Counted from the first letter of the stretch, positions 12,965-26,607 are shown. The stretch: 64,000 nucleotides of DNA from Theristus sp. LFF4_11 (GCA_030248135.1 JASANC010001140.1:39083-103082); one strand, 5' to 3'. Made by a program: numbers and translations. Notes: generated by a model from the sequence alone, not told the origin.

Positions 12965-15369
12965 GGCTGGTCATAAGCAGAGCCAATGCGATGGTCGAAC
13001 AAATCGGGCGTTATTTCGAAATGGCCTGGTAGGATTCCAGAATAGTCGATAAAAACTTGTGTAAATTAGCGTCAATTTAAAAACGTTGATTTGAACAGAT
13101 GATGCGTAAATCTCTGGTCAGTTCGAATGTGTAAGTGTAATTTCGAAAGTGAATAGATAGATACTGTGTGGTTGTGCTGGTTGGGTGGTCTAACTTTTTT
13201 TATGATGCGAAATTACAAAATTACTGAAAAGACCCCATGATAAGGACGAAAAATAGAAGGGGAACGCTTATTTCTTTCATCGTTAGGAACGCTGAAAAGC
13301 AAATTGTGATCGATAGTGAGCTATAGCAGAGGCGACATTTTTTTCGAGCTAACTTTTTCTGTTGCGGTCAGCTGACTGAATACTGGATAGGGTAAGATTT
13401 AGATAGTGTTGCGACTTCATTTTGTTCTGTCATACATAAATCTGTCTGGACTAAATTCCACACTAAAACTCAACAACTTCAGGAAAGTTTAAAAAAGGAA
13501 TAGTGCCCAGACTGATCACAGTTAAAGAGAACAGTGGTTCAAGACAGAGAAATATACATTTTTTTCAAAGCTGTTGGCCATTTTTAAAAAAAGCAAGCGT
13601 TCCAACGTTCTGAACAAAACCGTGTATCCTCCAGGGAAGGAGGGTAGAAGTAGAACATAAAAAACTGAATCAGTGTCGCCCACTGGCCCATTGGCTAGAA
13701 GATAACCCGTAGAATTGGGTTTTTTGGTCTACCACATACAACAAAAACAAGCAACACGAGACACAACGGGTGTTGAGCACTATTTTTAGCCAGCTCTGTA
13801 CATACTACGCACTCAGAAGAAGAAGAAAAAAGTCAATCACTGACATCACATTGCCCAAAAAGAATGAAAATACGGGGGAATGGAGGCCAGAAATGGACTG
13901 CTGTGCATGTACTGATAAAGCCAACGTGAACGCGGCGGCGCACTGGAACGCACAACGCGCGCTGTTGCCATTGTGGGCAAAACACAACAGATTTTTAAAA
14001 TATCTGACCAAAAGTGAATGAATTTTAAAAAATATGTGGAAAAGTGTGCGGCACTGAAAAACCAAAACGTAACATCTGCCGAGACGGCAGCGGGATTCAA
14101 CTGGTATTTTTTTACCGTTATAGTCATTTTTAACGCAGTATTTTTAACAGCTTTATTGGCAACCACAGCAACATTCGTCAACCACAACAACCAAGCTTCC
14201 AACGCATCGTCCGAACTGAGTGTGACGTAATTTTCTCGCTGAAACCACTGAAGTAAGTTATCGGGGGGCCTTGTGATGCGCACAGCGTGTTGTTGTGTTT
14301 GCTTTCTATTTTACGTTCCTTCTTGGCTTTCCCAACTGAAAGCATGAAACTTCCCAAGTTCTTATTTGATCTCCATTGACTGTTATATGAAATCACTTTA
14401 GTTTATCAAGCAAGCGATGCTTGGTAGTGCGGCGTAAAAAAATACAATTTGCCAGTTCTGCTCTTGACAGCTACAAGGAAGTTGTTAGTGGCGTGGTGCG
14501 CTTCGGGGGGATTTATGGTGCAACATAGATTATTGTAACAAATATCTGCCGATTCCGAGTTTTGTGAATCATTGTTTGAGATCTCGTTTGCTCAGCTGTC
14601 GTTTTACGCGCAACCGGCTTGACGCCAGCCAACGGACATTGTGACATACAAACCAGGATGCATTGTGTTTAGTTGTTGTATGAGAACCGTACACTTCTGT
14701 ACACTTCAGTCAAAAAGCAAACACAGGTAACTGCAAAATAAACGGAATGAGGTTATAACTGTTGATATCTGATGACGCCGTCAAGTTACTAATAAATAAG
14801 TGCTTGGTGGTGTAAGGGTGCAGATGTGCAACATCAGACTGCAATTTGATCCATGGAGGAAAGTCCGCAGTCTTTTATTACCGGTAGTCGGTTTTTTATG
14901 CAATTGCCGTACAAGTCTGACACCATCAAACACAGAAAGAAACTGACGAAGCACAGTCAAAGATAGTTTGCAGGCAACTTATGACGAAGAAAATACAGAA
15001 TGAAAACGTGCCAAATGAATTTTTTGAACACACACGTTACCACCCTTACCACCCACACTGCTAAGAACACAACAAACCACCGACACAAATATCCTATTGA
15101 GCAAAAAGAAATTCAGTGTTCTCTGAAAAAGCCTCGTCATACGTTATCTTCATTAAACGCTGTTGTAAACGCAGAAGCATGTATGAGCTCTCATTATCAA
15201 AACGGGTGATTAGAAAACGATACGATCAAGAATGAAAATGACACAAAAAGAAAGAATAAAGAACATGGTGCACGGCCGAAAAAGTTTTAGTCAACCCGTA
15301 GGCCTTCTTTGAAGCTGTCCAAAATTCTGTAGGTGTCCAAGAATCAAAATTTGTTTGCGGGTCAATCAC
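12965..15369. other. Non-coding stretch, no supported gene
   Basis: Frames here (for example a 145-codon minus-strand frame at 13846-14283) lack recognisable domains and flanking splice sites, and overlap equally long frames on the other strand. Composition is AT-rich and unremarkable. Confidence 0.45.
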
Positions 15370-15757
15370 GCTAAAAAAACGTGTGTCATTTCCTTTATCA
15401 TTACCTTTATCACTTTTTAATCATTTTCTTTATCTTTATAACGTTTTTATCAAAGTTTTAAAATAAAAATCTGAGCACCATACTCACCGCAGAAACTCCC
15501 CGGAAGCGTTAGTGCAGCCATTTGCAGCATCAGTGACGCGTTTTGTCCATTTTTTCGAGCTGGAAGCCGATCAGTCAGGCACTTACTAAAACGTGTCGCC
15601 AATGTTGCAAATGGCTGGAAAGCGCTTCCGAGGAGTTTCTACGGTGAGTCTGGTGCTCAGAAATCTCAGATTTCTATTTTACAACTTTGATTAAAAAAGC
15701 GACGAAGATAATGATAAAGGTTATAAAAATGATGAAGATAATGATAATTTTTTTAGC
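15370..15757. mobile_element. Long near-palindromic foldback element
   Basis: The whole segment folds on itself. Outer ends are GCTAAAAAAA and TTTTTTTAGC. Next come arms with ATCATTA/TAATGAT repeats, then CTGAGCACCATACTCACC (from 15471), whose reverse complement with one mismatch ends at about 15660, and inner arms AGCCATTTGCA (about 15517) and TGCAAATGGCT (about 15609). The loop is only some tens of bases. Flanks share CACG, possibly a short target duplication. There is no transposase frame. The structure fits a foldback or MITE-type element; a hairpin-forming transcript is also possible. Confidence 0.65.
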
Positions 15758-18368
15758 ACGCGAGCACCGACATGCGTGACGGGCAACGTGAACATACACA
15801 ATATTCTTATGATGGTGGCTGGCATGCAAAAAAGGTGTCTTAAAAGTCGAAAAAAGGCCGAACAAACTTCCGGTATCCTGTTCACCTGGGTGTCCGGCGG
15901 GCAGAGACTGCTCGGAAACTTTTTTACTGTGTTCCTTGGTTTATCAATGGTTCACAGCATCGCGCGCTCATTGTCACGTGTTTTAGCAGTCATCTCCAAC
16001 CCGCACTGGCACTCGTCTTCCGGCTGTTTTTGAACAAAAAAGAAAAAAATACTAAAACAGACAAAGTTTGTGCCTCTTTCTGAGCTGAATAAACTCAGGT
16101 CCGGAGGCTATATTCATTGCTCTTCTCAGGCCCGGAACGAATAGACTCAATAAAGAGCACTGGGTCAGCTGAGACCTGAGTGCGAACGAAAAAAAGCATC
16201 TTGACATTCAAAAACAAACTAATACAGTTGCACATGATGAAATCAGCTGCGACATGTGGATGGGTGCTCTAGAAAACACCCATGGAACGTGTGACGAATC
16301 CTGTTGCGAAAAAACATCTCTAATCTGTTTCTGGGTGGCGTGAAAAAAATATAGAAGGATAATAAATTATACAGGTCGCAATGGAAAGCGCATTGTTTTT
16401 TGTTTGAATTTATGACTCGATTAATGGCGGTGCTGGGTGATATCGAATCGAAACACTGCTGATAAGCACATTGGGCGTAGTGGCATCAGTAACAGATTTT
16501 TTGACACTTTCACCATGTTTGTGTGCAAAATACAAATTGAATGTTTTGGGATACACAAAACGAATTGTACAGGGTGATCGAAAAACGTCAGTAGGGAAAA
16601 CACAGCTAGTATTCAGCACTGAAGCAACGTCTTGAGCTGAAACTTACAGCCATGAAAGAAATTATGCCCACGCCTCAGCACTAGCATTCATGCACAACGT
16701 AATGTCGGAGAGGTCGTTAAAAAGTCAAAACGCCGTGACAACGAGACAAATTGTTGATGAATTTCTTATCAGTAATTGGTCAGACGAACAGCAATAAAGA
16801 AACAAATATCCGTGCAATGGGTGTGTGTCACTCCGTGCCAGGGACAAAAAGTGCATAATTTCAGCTGTCTGATTAAAAAATCAAGCAGCTATGTATCGCT
16901 TTCCAGAGTTAATTTAGACAAACAACTAGTGCATTCAGATGCCAACGTTACAAAAACCAGTAAACAAAACAACAAAAACTGCTGACAGCCGGGCTATGCG
17001 CAACACAGCCAAGCCATATGTCAAAAGCGGCATTCATGAAGCAGTATTCCGGGAAGCTTATCATTTTTTGACTAACGTGAACCATAGACATGGCATTTAT
17101 GTAGCAAAAAGTGGAAACATACAAACAAGACCGGCAAAAACAAGAAAGGAAAGAGCCTGGTAAGCGAAGCAGCTGCTAAACAGCGCTTTCAAAAAATGGA
17201 TATGTCACGACGACTGGTTGTTGTCAGTTGGCAAGTCGGTTGTTACCTTGGCAATGTATCTAAAAACGACGTATAAACAAATAATTTATGCCTTTGATAA
17301 ATAATTATCAGTAAAACTCACAGATTTGCTTTTGGGTCATAATTATTCTGACGTGTCACCGCGCCGGTAACGTGACTTTGTGAAGCAATTGACAGGCAAT
17401 CAATTGCAAAAATGCCCAAAAAAAACGGAAATAAGCTGCAGAACTTGAAGTGTATTCGTGATCACAAATATCTACCGATAGAATATTCCTGTGATGTAAA
17501 TCATTGCTGAAAAGTAGGCCTTTAGTCGTAAGATGTGTAAAGTATAAACGTCAAGTCAAACACACAGAACCATGCTTGTGGTCGTTCGTTGGAACAGAGA
17601 ACTTTTAATCATTCAGAACCAAAAAACAGTTCTAAATATTGTGGCTTTATTCAAACGTGTCCGGACTAACGTGACGTCATTTGCTTTAAAACGCCCGTTT
17701 GTCAAAGTACAGGCACTAAAATTTCAGTTTGGTGTGACTGATTCGACATTCACCATTTGTTTACGGGAAGAAAACGGCTGAACGGAAAGTCTGGTTTGCT
17801 GTGAACGGCAAGCGCATGTTTGGCGGCACGTGACGTCATTTCAGTTAGACACGTTCGAAAAAATAGGTCATACCTACTTATCGCAGTATCAAATTCCCCA
17901 TCTACTGTTGAAATTCATCGTGTGTTATGCGCGCCAAAAACCTTATTAAAAGTGCGAAAATGTCGAAATGCTTCGACAGTTGCATAATTGACAAGATGGT
18001 CCTTTCTCACATCGGTGCTTTGACATTTTTTTACACAACACTAGTGTCAGTTTTGGTTTTTGTCCGCGGGGCGTGGACAGCCACTGATGAATTGTGAAAC
18101 GATTGCTGAAAATGAAGACATATTGTGCATGTGACCTCAAACTCCTTGTCGTACCGACTACCGTATTGGGTCTCGACGCGACTTTTGTGCCCACATTTTC
18201 ATTGTCATCAGTAAACACTATTTCGAATCTTTGGTCCAATTTTTATTTTTCTTGACCTCATCGACATGATAATACAGTGTACCTTTGACAAATTTTGCAT
18301 ATCGTACCAATCGTTTCAAGAGTCACGGATACGAATGGAATGGAAACCGTAAGCAGTAGTGTTCAGAC
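15758..18368. other. Non-coding stretch with a small inverted repeat
   Basis: No supported gene. ACTCAGGTC (16093-16101) and GACCTGAGT (16173-16181) form a short inverted repeat around an 89-base segment. A solo TGGGTCTCGACGCGA motif lies at 18167-18181, next to TACCGTATT. Confidence 0.4.
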
Positions 18369-18551
18369 ATGAAGTTTTGTTTGGTCCTATGTATTTTTTC
18401 GATACATCTTCTGTGTACATCTTCTTGTGTCCGGTTTAAATGGAAGTCACTGTTTGGAAGCCGAAACCAAATTTCCGATTACTCGAAACGAGCACTGAGT
18501 TATTTTGACGTGAAACGAAAACACGCCCTAAACGTAATTATGCTCAGATAG
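18369..18551 (+). CDS. Small ORF with signal-peptide-like start, doubtful
   Basis: This 60-codon frame begins MKFCLVLCIFSIHLLC, which has the length and hydrophobicity of a secretory signal, followed by TSSCVRFKWKSLFGSR. It could be the first exon of a secreted protein. The astacin gene 4 kb downstream on the same strand still lacks its signal and prodomain exons. No strong donor was fixed and there is no homology evidence, so it is only a candidate. Confidence 0.2.
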   Translation: MKFCLVLCIFSIHLLCTSSCVRFKWKSLFGSRNQISDYSKRALSYFDVKRKHALNVIMLR

Positions 18552-21500
18552 AGGGGACAGGAAAACTGAAACCTTTTTTATGGAAAACCAGTCAATTTGG
18601 GCTTCAAGATGGAATCGATTCAAATTCGCGCGTAACAAAGATGTTTGCAAGAACGCACACGCTATAGGCTTTGGCTTAGTATGTCGTTGAATCAGTCTGA
18701 AGAAAACTTTAGTAGTAGATATTGGTAGTCAGTCGGGAGCCAGATCTGAATTCTTAATTGTTTCGGTGGAACAACCAGTTGCTCTTTCTATTTTTGATGA
18801 CAAACTGAACGTGAATTCATGCAGCGCAGTTCGTTTCGCTTCGTTTGCATCCAAGCAGTAACAATCCAGAGCAGGTAGTGAAAACCAGACAGCTTAACGC
18901 CGAAACGCTTCGGTTGACCTTTCAGTGTGTGCCAGTTTCGCTGCACCCTTTTTTCCTTGCCACCTCAAAAGCACGCCCACCACCAGTTTTTGTGCCTTTC
19001 GGCCACTCGTTATCATCCAGTTTGTTTCAGTTGGCTTTAAAAAAGAAATTTTTCACCCATTTTGCGAGGGTGAAAGACGAACAAAAAAACAACTTTATAT
19101 GTAGCACGTACAATAAGAATGTTTAGACAGAGTGAATGAGCGACAATAGAATAGAGCTGCGAGAAAACAATAGAGCAGAAAACAACGACGAAAACATAAA
19201 AAGGAGAGAAGGCTAAAACTGAAAGAGAGTGACGTAAAATTCAATATGTGCTGAACTAAACTGAGTTTGTTCAAAACAGGACCTATGACAGGACCACATT
19301 ATCGTAGGACCACATTTAATTTTCCAGTTCCATGCTTTGATAGTTTTCAGGAGAAGGGATTTTCTGGCAGAACGAAGCTGATATGAGCGAAGCAAAACGG
19401 TACATTGTATACGTTGTACGTGGCAACGGAAACTGGATGATGAAATCTGTAAAGAGACCAAAACTACTGCGCTTATTGCAAACAAAAAGCTTGTTGGTAT
19501 GTATCATGGTTATGTCTGGTATTCGACGTTTTTGGAATCAGAAAAAAGGTACGGTTGCATTTGCACGTTGGAGCTCTTGCATACGTGGCATGCAACTCTT
19601 TTTATCGGCTCACTGGAGGGATTTGCGCATGTTCAAACGAAATTGAGAACATCAATTTGTGAATTTCTCGAATTCACAGCTGTTCTTTTGCGTTGAACAG
19701 CAGATTTTGAAGTTGAAAAACAAATGCATCGCATACTTCGACATTTTGACACGCTGGACCAGGTGTCACTGTCATTTTTTTGTCGTGTGAAAAACAGAAG
19801 CGAACAAAACGTTGACGGCGGGTCGTTGAAAATTTTGCAATTCCAAATAATGGGAAAACACATTGGTTGAATGCTCATCAAATTTTGCTGGAATTTTAAC
19901 TGCGAACCTGCAGCATTGCATTGTGTTCGGCTGTTCAACCAATCACAATAAAACTGGCGTAATGATGAAAAAATTCCATCTGGCACCGCAGAGTTCATGC
20001 GGCCTCAAGCAAAATGGCCACTACCGCGGTGAGAAAACCAAAGTTGTAAAAGAAAAAAAAACGAAAGGAGCGTCCAAAAAAATTATGTCTTGCTTCCACA
20101 GTTTGTGCCTCATTTTTTCTGTTTGAACAGTGCGCATCGTAGTACATTTCTTTTATTTTTTAGTATCAGGTTTCAAAAAACTCAAAAGTAGTGCAGTGAA
20201 TGTGTTGTAGACCTGAGAATTGCATGGCAATGAAAAAAAGCACCCAGTCAATTTCGAAGCTATTCAGAAACCTACAAGCCTAACGAGTCCGTCGACAAAA
20301 ACAAATCAAATGATACCGCGCGGATTAGTTGAAAGTTTTTTTCGGTTTTTTTTGCGTTAGCGTGTTACAATAAATGGACTTTACTGGAACAGCAATCACC
20401 TTTGCACTATTGAACCTTCTCTTCACGCTAACTTGCGTGGCAAACGTCGCCAAATTGCAACAGTTTTCAATCATTTTCCCTTTATGTTATGATGAACAGG
20501 CATGTTTAAGTAATTCACACAAAAAAACGGAAAATAAATAACACTGGCAGAACAACTTCGCGTGCAAAAAATCTGGATAAAGGTGTTTTCGTTTGAAGTT
20601 TCAAAGACACACACCCACCAAGAATGAGTTTGAAAAACAAATGCCGCTATACTATGTACGTACATACATTGCCTACATTGCACTGTATACGCATTACATC
20701 AACATTTCGCTCGACAAAACTTTCGTCGTTGACGATTTTAGGCGTGGCAAATGAAAAATCACGGCTACACCACTGTGCTAGCTTGTCAGCCAAAAAGCTG
20801 CAGCGTTGTGTCACTGAATTAGTCGGACGAAACAATGCGGCGGCTGTTTTCGGTTGTCTTTTGTTCTGAATTTTCAATTTTCCGTAGTAATCAGCTGATC
20901 AGACGACAGGAAATGTTTTTCAGGATCAGAGAATGAACGGAAAAAGTACTGTCGGGCAACGTGATATGTGATCAGGCACTTAAAAATTGTACTTGAAAGA
21001 GTCAAGCGTCAAACAATGCAATCGTTGGCAGTTGGCAGCCGGCGTTTCTCACCATGTCGTTTTTGTGACAAACGCAGTGTGGATGTCTATTGATTCAGAA
21101 CGTGTTGGCTTAGTAACTGCACTTAAAAAACCAAAACAAATAAAAAAAAGTTTTTGATCTTCGTTTTTTCTTCACAAAATTGTCACACACGGTAGTCACA
21201 GATTTAATGTTTATGAATAGACGTGGGTGATTTGCACAACAAAAAACGTTGTTTCCAACAGCTGGTTGCCACTCCGCAAAACTCTTTATTTTTATTGTGC
21301 TTTTCACAGTCTGACATGCATTTAGTGCAACCATTTTGAAAAAATAAGTTTGGTTGGATGGTTTTTTAATATATTTTTAACGGACTTCAAAATTAAAATC
21401 AAGAAACCAATGAAAAATACCACTGTGGTCCAAAATAGCGCACCTGTACAAACAAAAACTGTTTTTTATCCGCTTCAAAAACTGGCACACGCTTTCAGAT

Positions 21501-22736
21501 TGCGGTAGCAGCTCCCAAACTTCACTTTTGCTTTTGACGTCAGTGTTTGGCGTTTTGAACAACTGAAAAAAGTTGTTTCTATTTTATGTTCCCTGGACTG
21601 TCGAATTCGTGGCAGTATAACGGTCAAACTGTCCAATTCTTTGTCATAGAACTTTGCACGCCACCCAACATTTATTCAAGCTGAAACTGCCGTTAAAACC
21701 AAAAAACTGTTTCAAGGACTTGGCCGATGGCAACAAACGACCGATTCGGCTGGCTTTTGATGGCTTTCCAAATCAGAGCTAACGAACGCTCCGTAATCAA
21801 CAATGAGCTTTGGAACGACAACAAAAAAGCAGCAGACTATTGGCTTTTCTTCGTGCAACTGCGTCACAGTTTTTTACGCGATCAGAATAAATTGTAATGC
21901 AACTTTCCCACCAAAATTTACGTCACCCACCGCGCAGCATATAGCGTCATGAAATTGTTTGTGGTGTTTTGCGGTGTGCTCATCAGAATACCTGGTAAAA
22001 AACACATTTGAAATTTCATGAGTTGATATTTAGCAGTTTTTTTGTGCGTTTTCAACGAGCGCGCGCTGGTTGGTTGCATTATGTACCAATTAGCGTACAA
22101 TAAATAGATTCAAAATTGTTTCGTTAATCAATTCTGAGATAGTTATGTTTGACTGCTTTTTTGTTTTTCAGCTTGTCTAACAGTTTCAAGTGCCATAATT
22201 TCGCTGGAGCCCAACAAACTGCTAGCACCGCCAGACCAGCAGACGTCGGCAGCATTGACCGAAGGTCTCAATGTTTTTTCGACTTTTTTGGTCAAAACGC
22301 GTCTTGTGGAATGGTTGTTCCACGATGAAACGAAGTGTCAAACATTTCCTATTCCACTGATAATTACAACTATTGTATTGCAAGCACCGGTTTTTTTTGC
22401 GGTTTCGCCTGGTAAGCGTATACCGCCTCCCCCCAGACTCGTCAGTGCGACATTTATAGCTTTCTTACTCACGAAACATTCAGCTATTCTTAAGTGTCAA
22501 ATGGCTGTTTGTACTTCAGATGATATCATTGAAAAACGCATGGACTACGTCCAGGTTGGAACCGAACTTTTGTGTTACGTTTATGTTGTTAGGACACAGT
22601 CAGATTTTTTACGTAAGACAGAAATTTACAATTTTCAATTTTTCATGAAAACTAAACTAGGTAAAAAAGCAGACCGGCTCTTGCATGTTTCACATTTTTG
22701 TTACCTGAAACTAGATTTGCAATTTGAAATCATCAG
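18552..22736. other. Non-coding stretch upstream of the astacin catalytic exons
   Basis: The missing 5' exons of the astacin gene may lie here. A good acceptor (TTGTTTTTCAG) precedes 22172, and the frame after it is open for about 250 codons, but its phase does not join the first catalytic exon at 22737 through any donor I could identify, and it has no recognisable prodomain. Other frames in 18.8-21.6 kb look random. Confidence 0.4.
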
Positions 22737-25325
22737 GCAAGTAGCCGCATTTTTATGGGCACCACGGACCGATGGCCTAACGGGCGAGTGCCGTTCGAAA
22801 TCAGCCACGAACTCTGTAAGATATTCGAAGTGCTTGTCTGAAACAAACACACTGGCACATATGCCCAACGCCACAGTGCACTTGAGCGTGCCTGTGCGTT
22901 TGCTTTTGTCTGTGCAACGCACTGCATGAAAGTCGAACGTTTAAAAAAGTTGGTGGTACATATTTTAGACCAGCACTTTACACGGAAGCGCCATTGAAAT
23001 TTCAGTTCGAGACAACCGTGCCCATCGTATCGGCGAAGCAATCGTGGAATTCAACGCACTAACGTGCATTCGTTGGGTAAGACGGACGAACGAACTGGAC
23101 TACGTCTATTTCATGGACGGGGGACTGAAGCGGTACGTTTGTTCAGTGGTAGTATCAGTTTTTTAGGTTCTGCGACTCAATGCGTGTGCAGACGTCGAAA
23201 GGAAGTGAACTACTAGTTCCAATCCTTAGGTGGCTATTTTTAAAACAGTACAGCTGACTCGGCCCCATTTAGCGAACTCGGACCCCTCGGATCGCTTGCC
23301 ATTTTTGAATTCCCGCGTTTACCGGGAATTTTACCGGTCTATGAAAATGTTTACCGAGCGTATGCGCGCATTGAGTCTCCGCACCAAAATAAAAGATCAT
23401 AGACGAAGATAAAAAATCATGATAAAACGTTGAAACGCTACCGCCAAAACGTCCATAGTGTTATTTGATGTTGAACAAACTCAAATAGAAACATTTTGCT
23501 GCTGAGTGAATGTGAATGAATGGCATTTGACTGCAGGTGCAGTGGTCGTCTATTGCTAGTTGACTTTCAAGTGACCCTCTCTACTTGAAAGCTTGTTCTG
23601 CTGTTTTCGTACCAACCCAAGAACAAAACACAAAACAGCACCAATTCATGCCAGGTGTTTTTCGTACGTCGGTCGTATTGGCGGCATGCAGGAGTTGTCC
23701 GTGGGAGTGAGATGCGACGAACAGCTCGGTGTGCTCGTGCATGAGATGATGCACGCGCTCGGGGTGATCCACGAACAGAGCAGGCCCGACAGAGATCGAT
23801 ATGTCGACATCGTCTGGGACGCCATTATTCCGTGTTCGTGCGTTTTTTATGTACCACTTGGAAAACAACAGTATTTTGGCAAAACATCTGCCAAAACAAC
23901 ACGTCCAATGATTTTTAACAATTTTTTGGTGCCTTTTTTGACTTTCTTTCTCAGTGCAAGACAATCAATAAGGTGTTCATTTCAGAATTGCAATTTTTTT
24001 TCTCTAACAACTGAAAACAGAATTTCTTTTCCAGTGAAGAAGCGCAACTTTGAGAAATATTCCTCTGAGTCGGTGGACACACTGAACGTTGCATACGACT
24101 ATGCTTCCATAATGCACTACACTGCAAAGGCATTCTCTCACGATGGCAAGACGGACACAATAGTCACAAAAGACAAAACGTAAACTTGTATTTTGTTTTT
24201 GTTCATTTATGAAAAACATAACAAAAGCCACCAGTTCCTGAAACCGGTTTCGGGGCTGCAAATTGACGAAAGATTGTTCCACACTGAACAAAATCGACGT
24301 AAATGCCAGCAGGCGTTTTTGAAGTCAGGAGCTTTTTTGAATGGTTCAATTACGCACTTCCGTTTTGCTTGTGCACAGGCCTATCACACGTGTATACCGC
24401 GGGTGTTTATTATTATTTTTTGTCGAGATAGTAATTTGTTTCAGTGCCCAACGGATCATTGGCCAACGCCACGGTTTCAGCCTGTGCGACTTGGAGAAAC
24501 TGAACCGAATGTACCATTGCCCACGGCGGTACAGGCGACAATGTGACAACGGTTGGCGTTGAAGAGAAAACCTCCAAGGAACAGCTACTTTTAATGAGAA
24601 AACCTTTGGTGTGAATAAAGGTCTCTTTATCTTCCTACAACTCGCTGCCTCGGGACCAACATTTACATTGAAGATAACTTCCAGTTTGGGGATTTGACGT
24701 CAAATAATGACTCATTTCAGTATTCGGAGCTTTGCAATAATTTTACTCGAATCTGCGTTTCTTCAGACAGCCCCACGTCAACAACTGGACCAACAACAAC
24801 AATGTCCCACTCATCCACGATGACGACGTCGACCAGCTCCACCAGCACGACCTCTTCGACTACAACCACTTCAACAACGATTCCACCAGAGTTAAACTGC
24901 AAAGACAGTTACGCTGGCTGCGCTGATATTCACGATCTGTCCGTCTGCGATAAGTTTCCAGGTACGATTAGTAATAGTCTGCAAAAAAAACTTTTTCATT
25001 TACTGAAAAAAAACTGTTGAATCTCAGGCATTTATCGACGCCTGTGCAACCGCAAATGCAATTTATGTGCTGGTAGGTTTTCGTTCGTAATTTTTTTTGT
25101 GTGTTTGTGTAATAATGCAGAAAACGGAAGCGTCAGGTTTTATCAGAACCCTTTCAACAATAATGTGTTGCGAGTTCAGGAGAAATTTGTGTGGATTCGC
25201 TGTACTACGCCACATTCTGCCGTGAATATGCAACACCGCAAGAATGCAAACAGCAGTTTTTGGTGCGAGCTATCTGTCCACTCACCTGTGGCATTTGCGT
25301 TGCTCAACGAACACTTTTCATTTGA
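22737..25325 (+). CDS. Astacin metallopeptidase with two C-terminal ShKT domains (5' end unresolved)
   Basis: This is a secreted zinc endopeptidase of the M12A (nematode NAS) type. Exons: 22737-22815, 23006-23132, 23655-23833, 24035-24179, 24445-24551, 24767-24961, 25028-25072, 25180-25325; all phases join. The mature enzyme starts near [24 protein letters not shown] and [10 protein letters not shown] follow. The zinc site is [18 protein letters not shown] (three His ligands and catalytic Glu), and SIMHY gives the Met-turn with its Tyr. After [21 protein letters not shown] comes a Thr/Ser-rich linker in exon 6, then a first six-Cys ShKT domain (NCKDSYAGC to CNRKCNLC) split over exons 6 and 7, and a second ([13 protein letters not shown] to CPLTCGIC) in the last exon. 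The stop is at 25323-25325. Signal and prodomain exons were not found, so the start given is that of the first certain exon. Likely roles are cuticle or matrix processing or digestion; the substrate is unknown. Confidence 0.88.
23171..23383. mobile_element. Small inverted-repeat element, GACTCAATGCG family, copy 1
   Basis: It lies in the astacin intron 23133-23654. The left end TGCGACTCAATGCGTGTGCA and the right end CGCGCATTGAGTC are inverted repeats. Sequence just inside both ends, and the internal TTTTGAATTCCCGCGT, recurs in the copies at 46775-46943 and 54631-54720. There is no coding capacity. This is a dispersed non-autonomous element. Confidence 0.65.
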
Positions 25326-26607
25326 TCGGAAGACTCCACACAGTCGAATGAAACACATTTCAAATTTTCCCGCGTCAAATGCGCTGTGTTGTGCGTGTTT
25401 GTGTGTGCTGTGAGCCCCACACGCAAAACAGTTTTTTTGCCTGCATTTTCATTTTGTCAATGTCTGTGACGTTCATGCGGTTTTGGACTCATACGGTCGA
25501 AAACCTGTTTTCACTGTTTTGTGTAACGTTATTGTACATACCGTGAAAAAAGGAAGTTTTATTTCAAAGTTAAAAAAATATATAAAGTGTTTATCTAAAT
25601 CTAGAACATGTCAAGCAAAGGTGATGTCACTTTGTCTGGTGTTCCTTTATGAAGATTCAAATATTGTCGTAAAACAGTCTTAAAAGATATGGTGTGTCAA
25701 AAAACGTGAACAAAACTGAGTAAAAATGAGTCGATATCATATCACTGAAAAGTCCCGTGGTTCTTAAATCTTTCATAAAACCCGGAAAAACGCAAGAAAC
25801 TCATGACCATTTTGCCATAATTTCATTTTAAAGCGGACATTTCAGACAAAAAGAGAAGCAACGAGTTTCTTTCCGGAGAGTTATGAAACGTCAAAGAATC
25901 ACTGGTTTACTTTTATGATAGGCTGACGAAAAAAAGAAAAAAGAAAAAAGAAACAGTGGTCGGATCATTTGAGGCAAGCAGAAAGCACGCAGTGTCAGCA
26001 ACAAACGTGACAATAACAGAGTGAGAAGGTCAGTAAAAAACAATTTTCAAAGACCAAAGAACAATTGGAAAAAAGTTTTGGACGAAATGCATGATATCAG
26101 AAACTAATAAAATGAAATGTGTTTCATTTCAGAAAAGTACGATACGTTTTTCATGAACCGGTTTGAGAGGACTTGGTTTTTGTAGTTTTTGAATGATATA
26201 TAATATCAGAAACAAAATGATAAATAAGCAAAAATACAAGTATCACAATAAGCACTGAAGGAATGAGGACAATCACATCTGAGAAAGAGCAAATAAAAAA
26301 ATTCAAAACTTTAAAGATAAGAAGAGATGATCAACATAAAATCACGCACATAAAATATTGGCATGGCAAGAGAACAACTGATGACGAAGGTTTCATGTTT
26401 TGACTGTGAAAAAATGCTTTTTGGTTTAAAAGAAGGATAAACAAAATTTCATGAATTTCAGCAAAAATCTGGAATCCATTTTTAACTAGCCCCTAATCAA
26501 ACTTTTTCAATATGTGACAAAAGCACGAAACAAATATCAATAGGCTCAACAAAACTGCAAAAGTTGGCGGTGATACCACTTTGCTTATTTCTATTCCTCC
26601 TTCTCAA
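25326..26607. other. Intergenic spacer between convergent astacin and E93-like genes
   Basis: The spacer is AT-rich, with A-rich purine runs around 25930-25960. It holds the 3' flanks of the plus-strand astacin gene and the minus-strand E93-like gene. No coding sequence, tRNA or clear terminal repeat was recognised. Confidence 0.5.

Noticed and set aside
22255..22929. 224-codon plus-strand open frame overlapping the first astacin catalytic exon
   Set aside because: The astacin motif [15 protein letters not shown] is in a different frame, and the long frame has no recognisable domain or compatible splice phase; it is treated as a chance frame.
25073..25179. Continuation of the astacin reading frame after GCAGAAAACGG
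   Set aside because: An acceptor-like GCAG exists, but using it breaks the frame before the second ShKT domain; skipping to the acceptor at 25179 keeps phase and all six cysteines.
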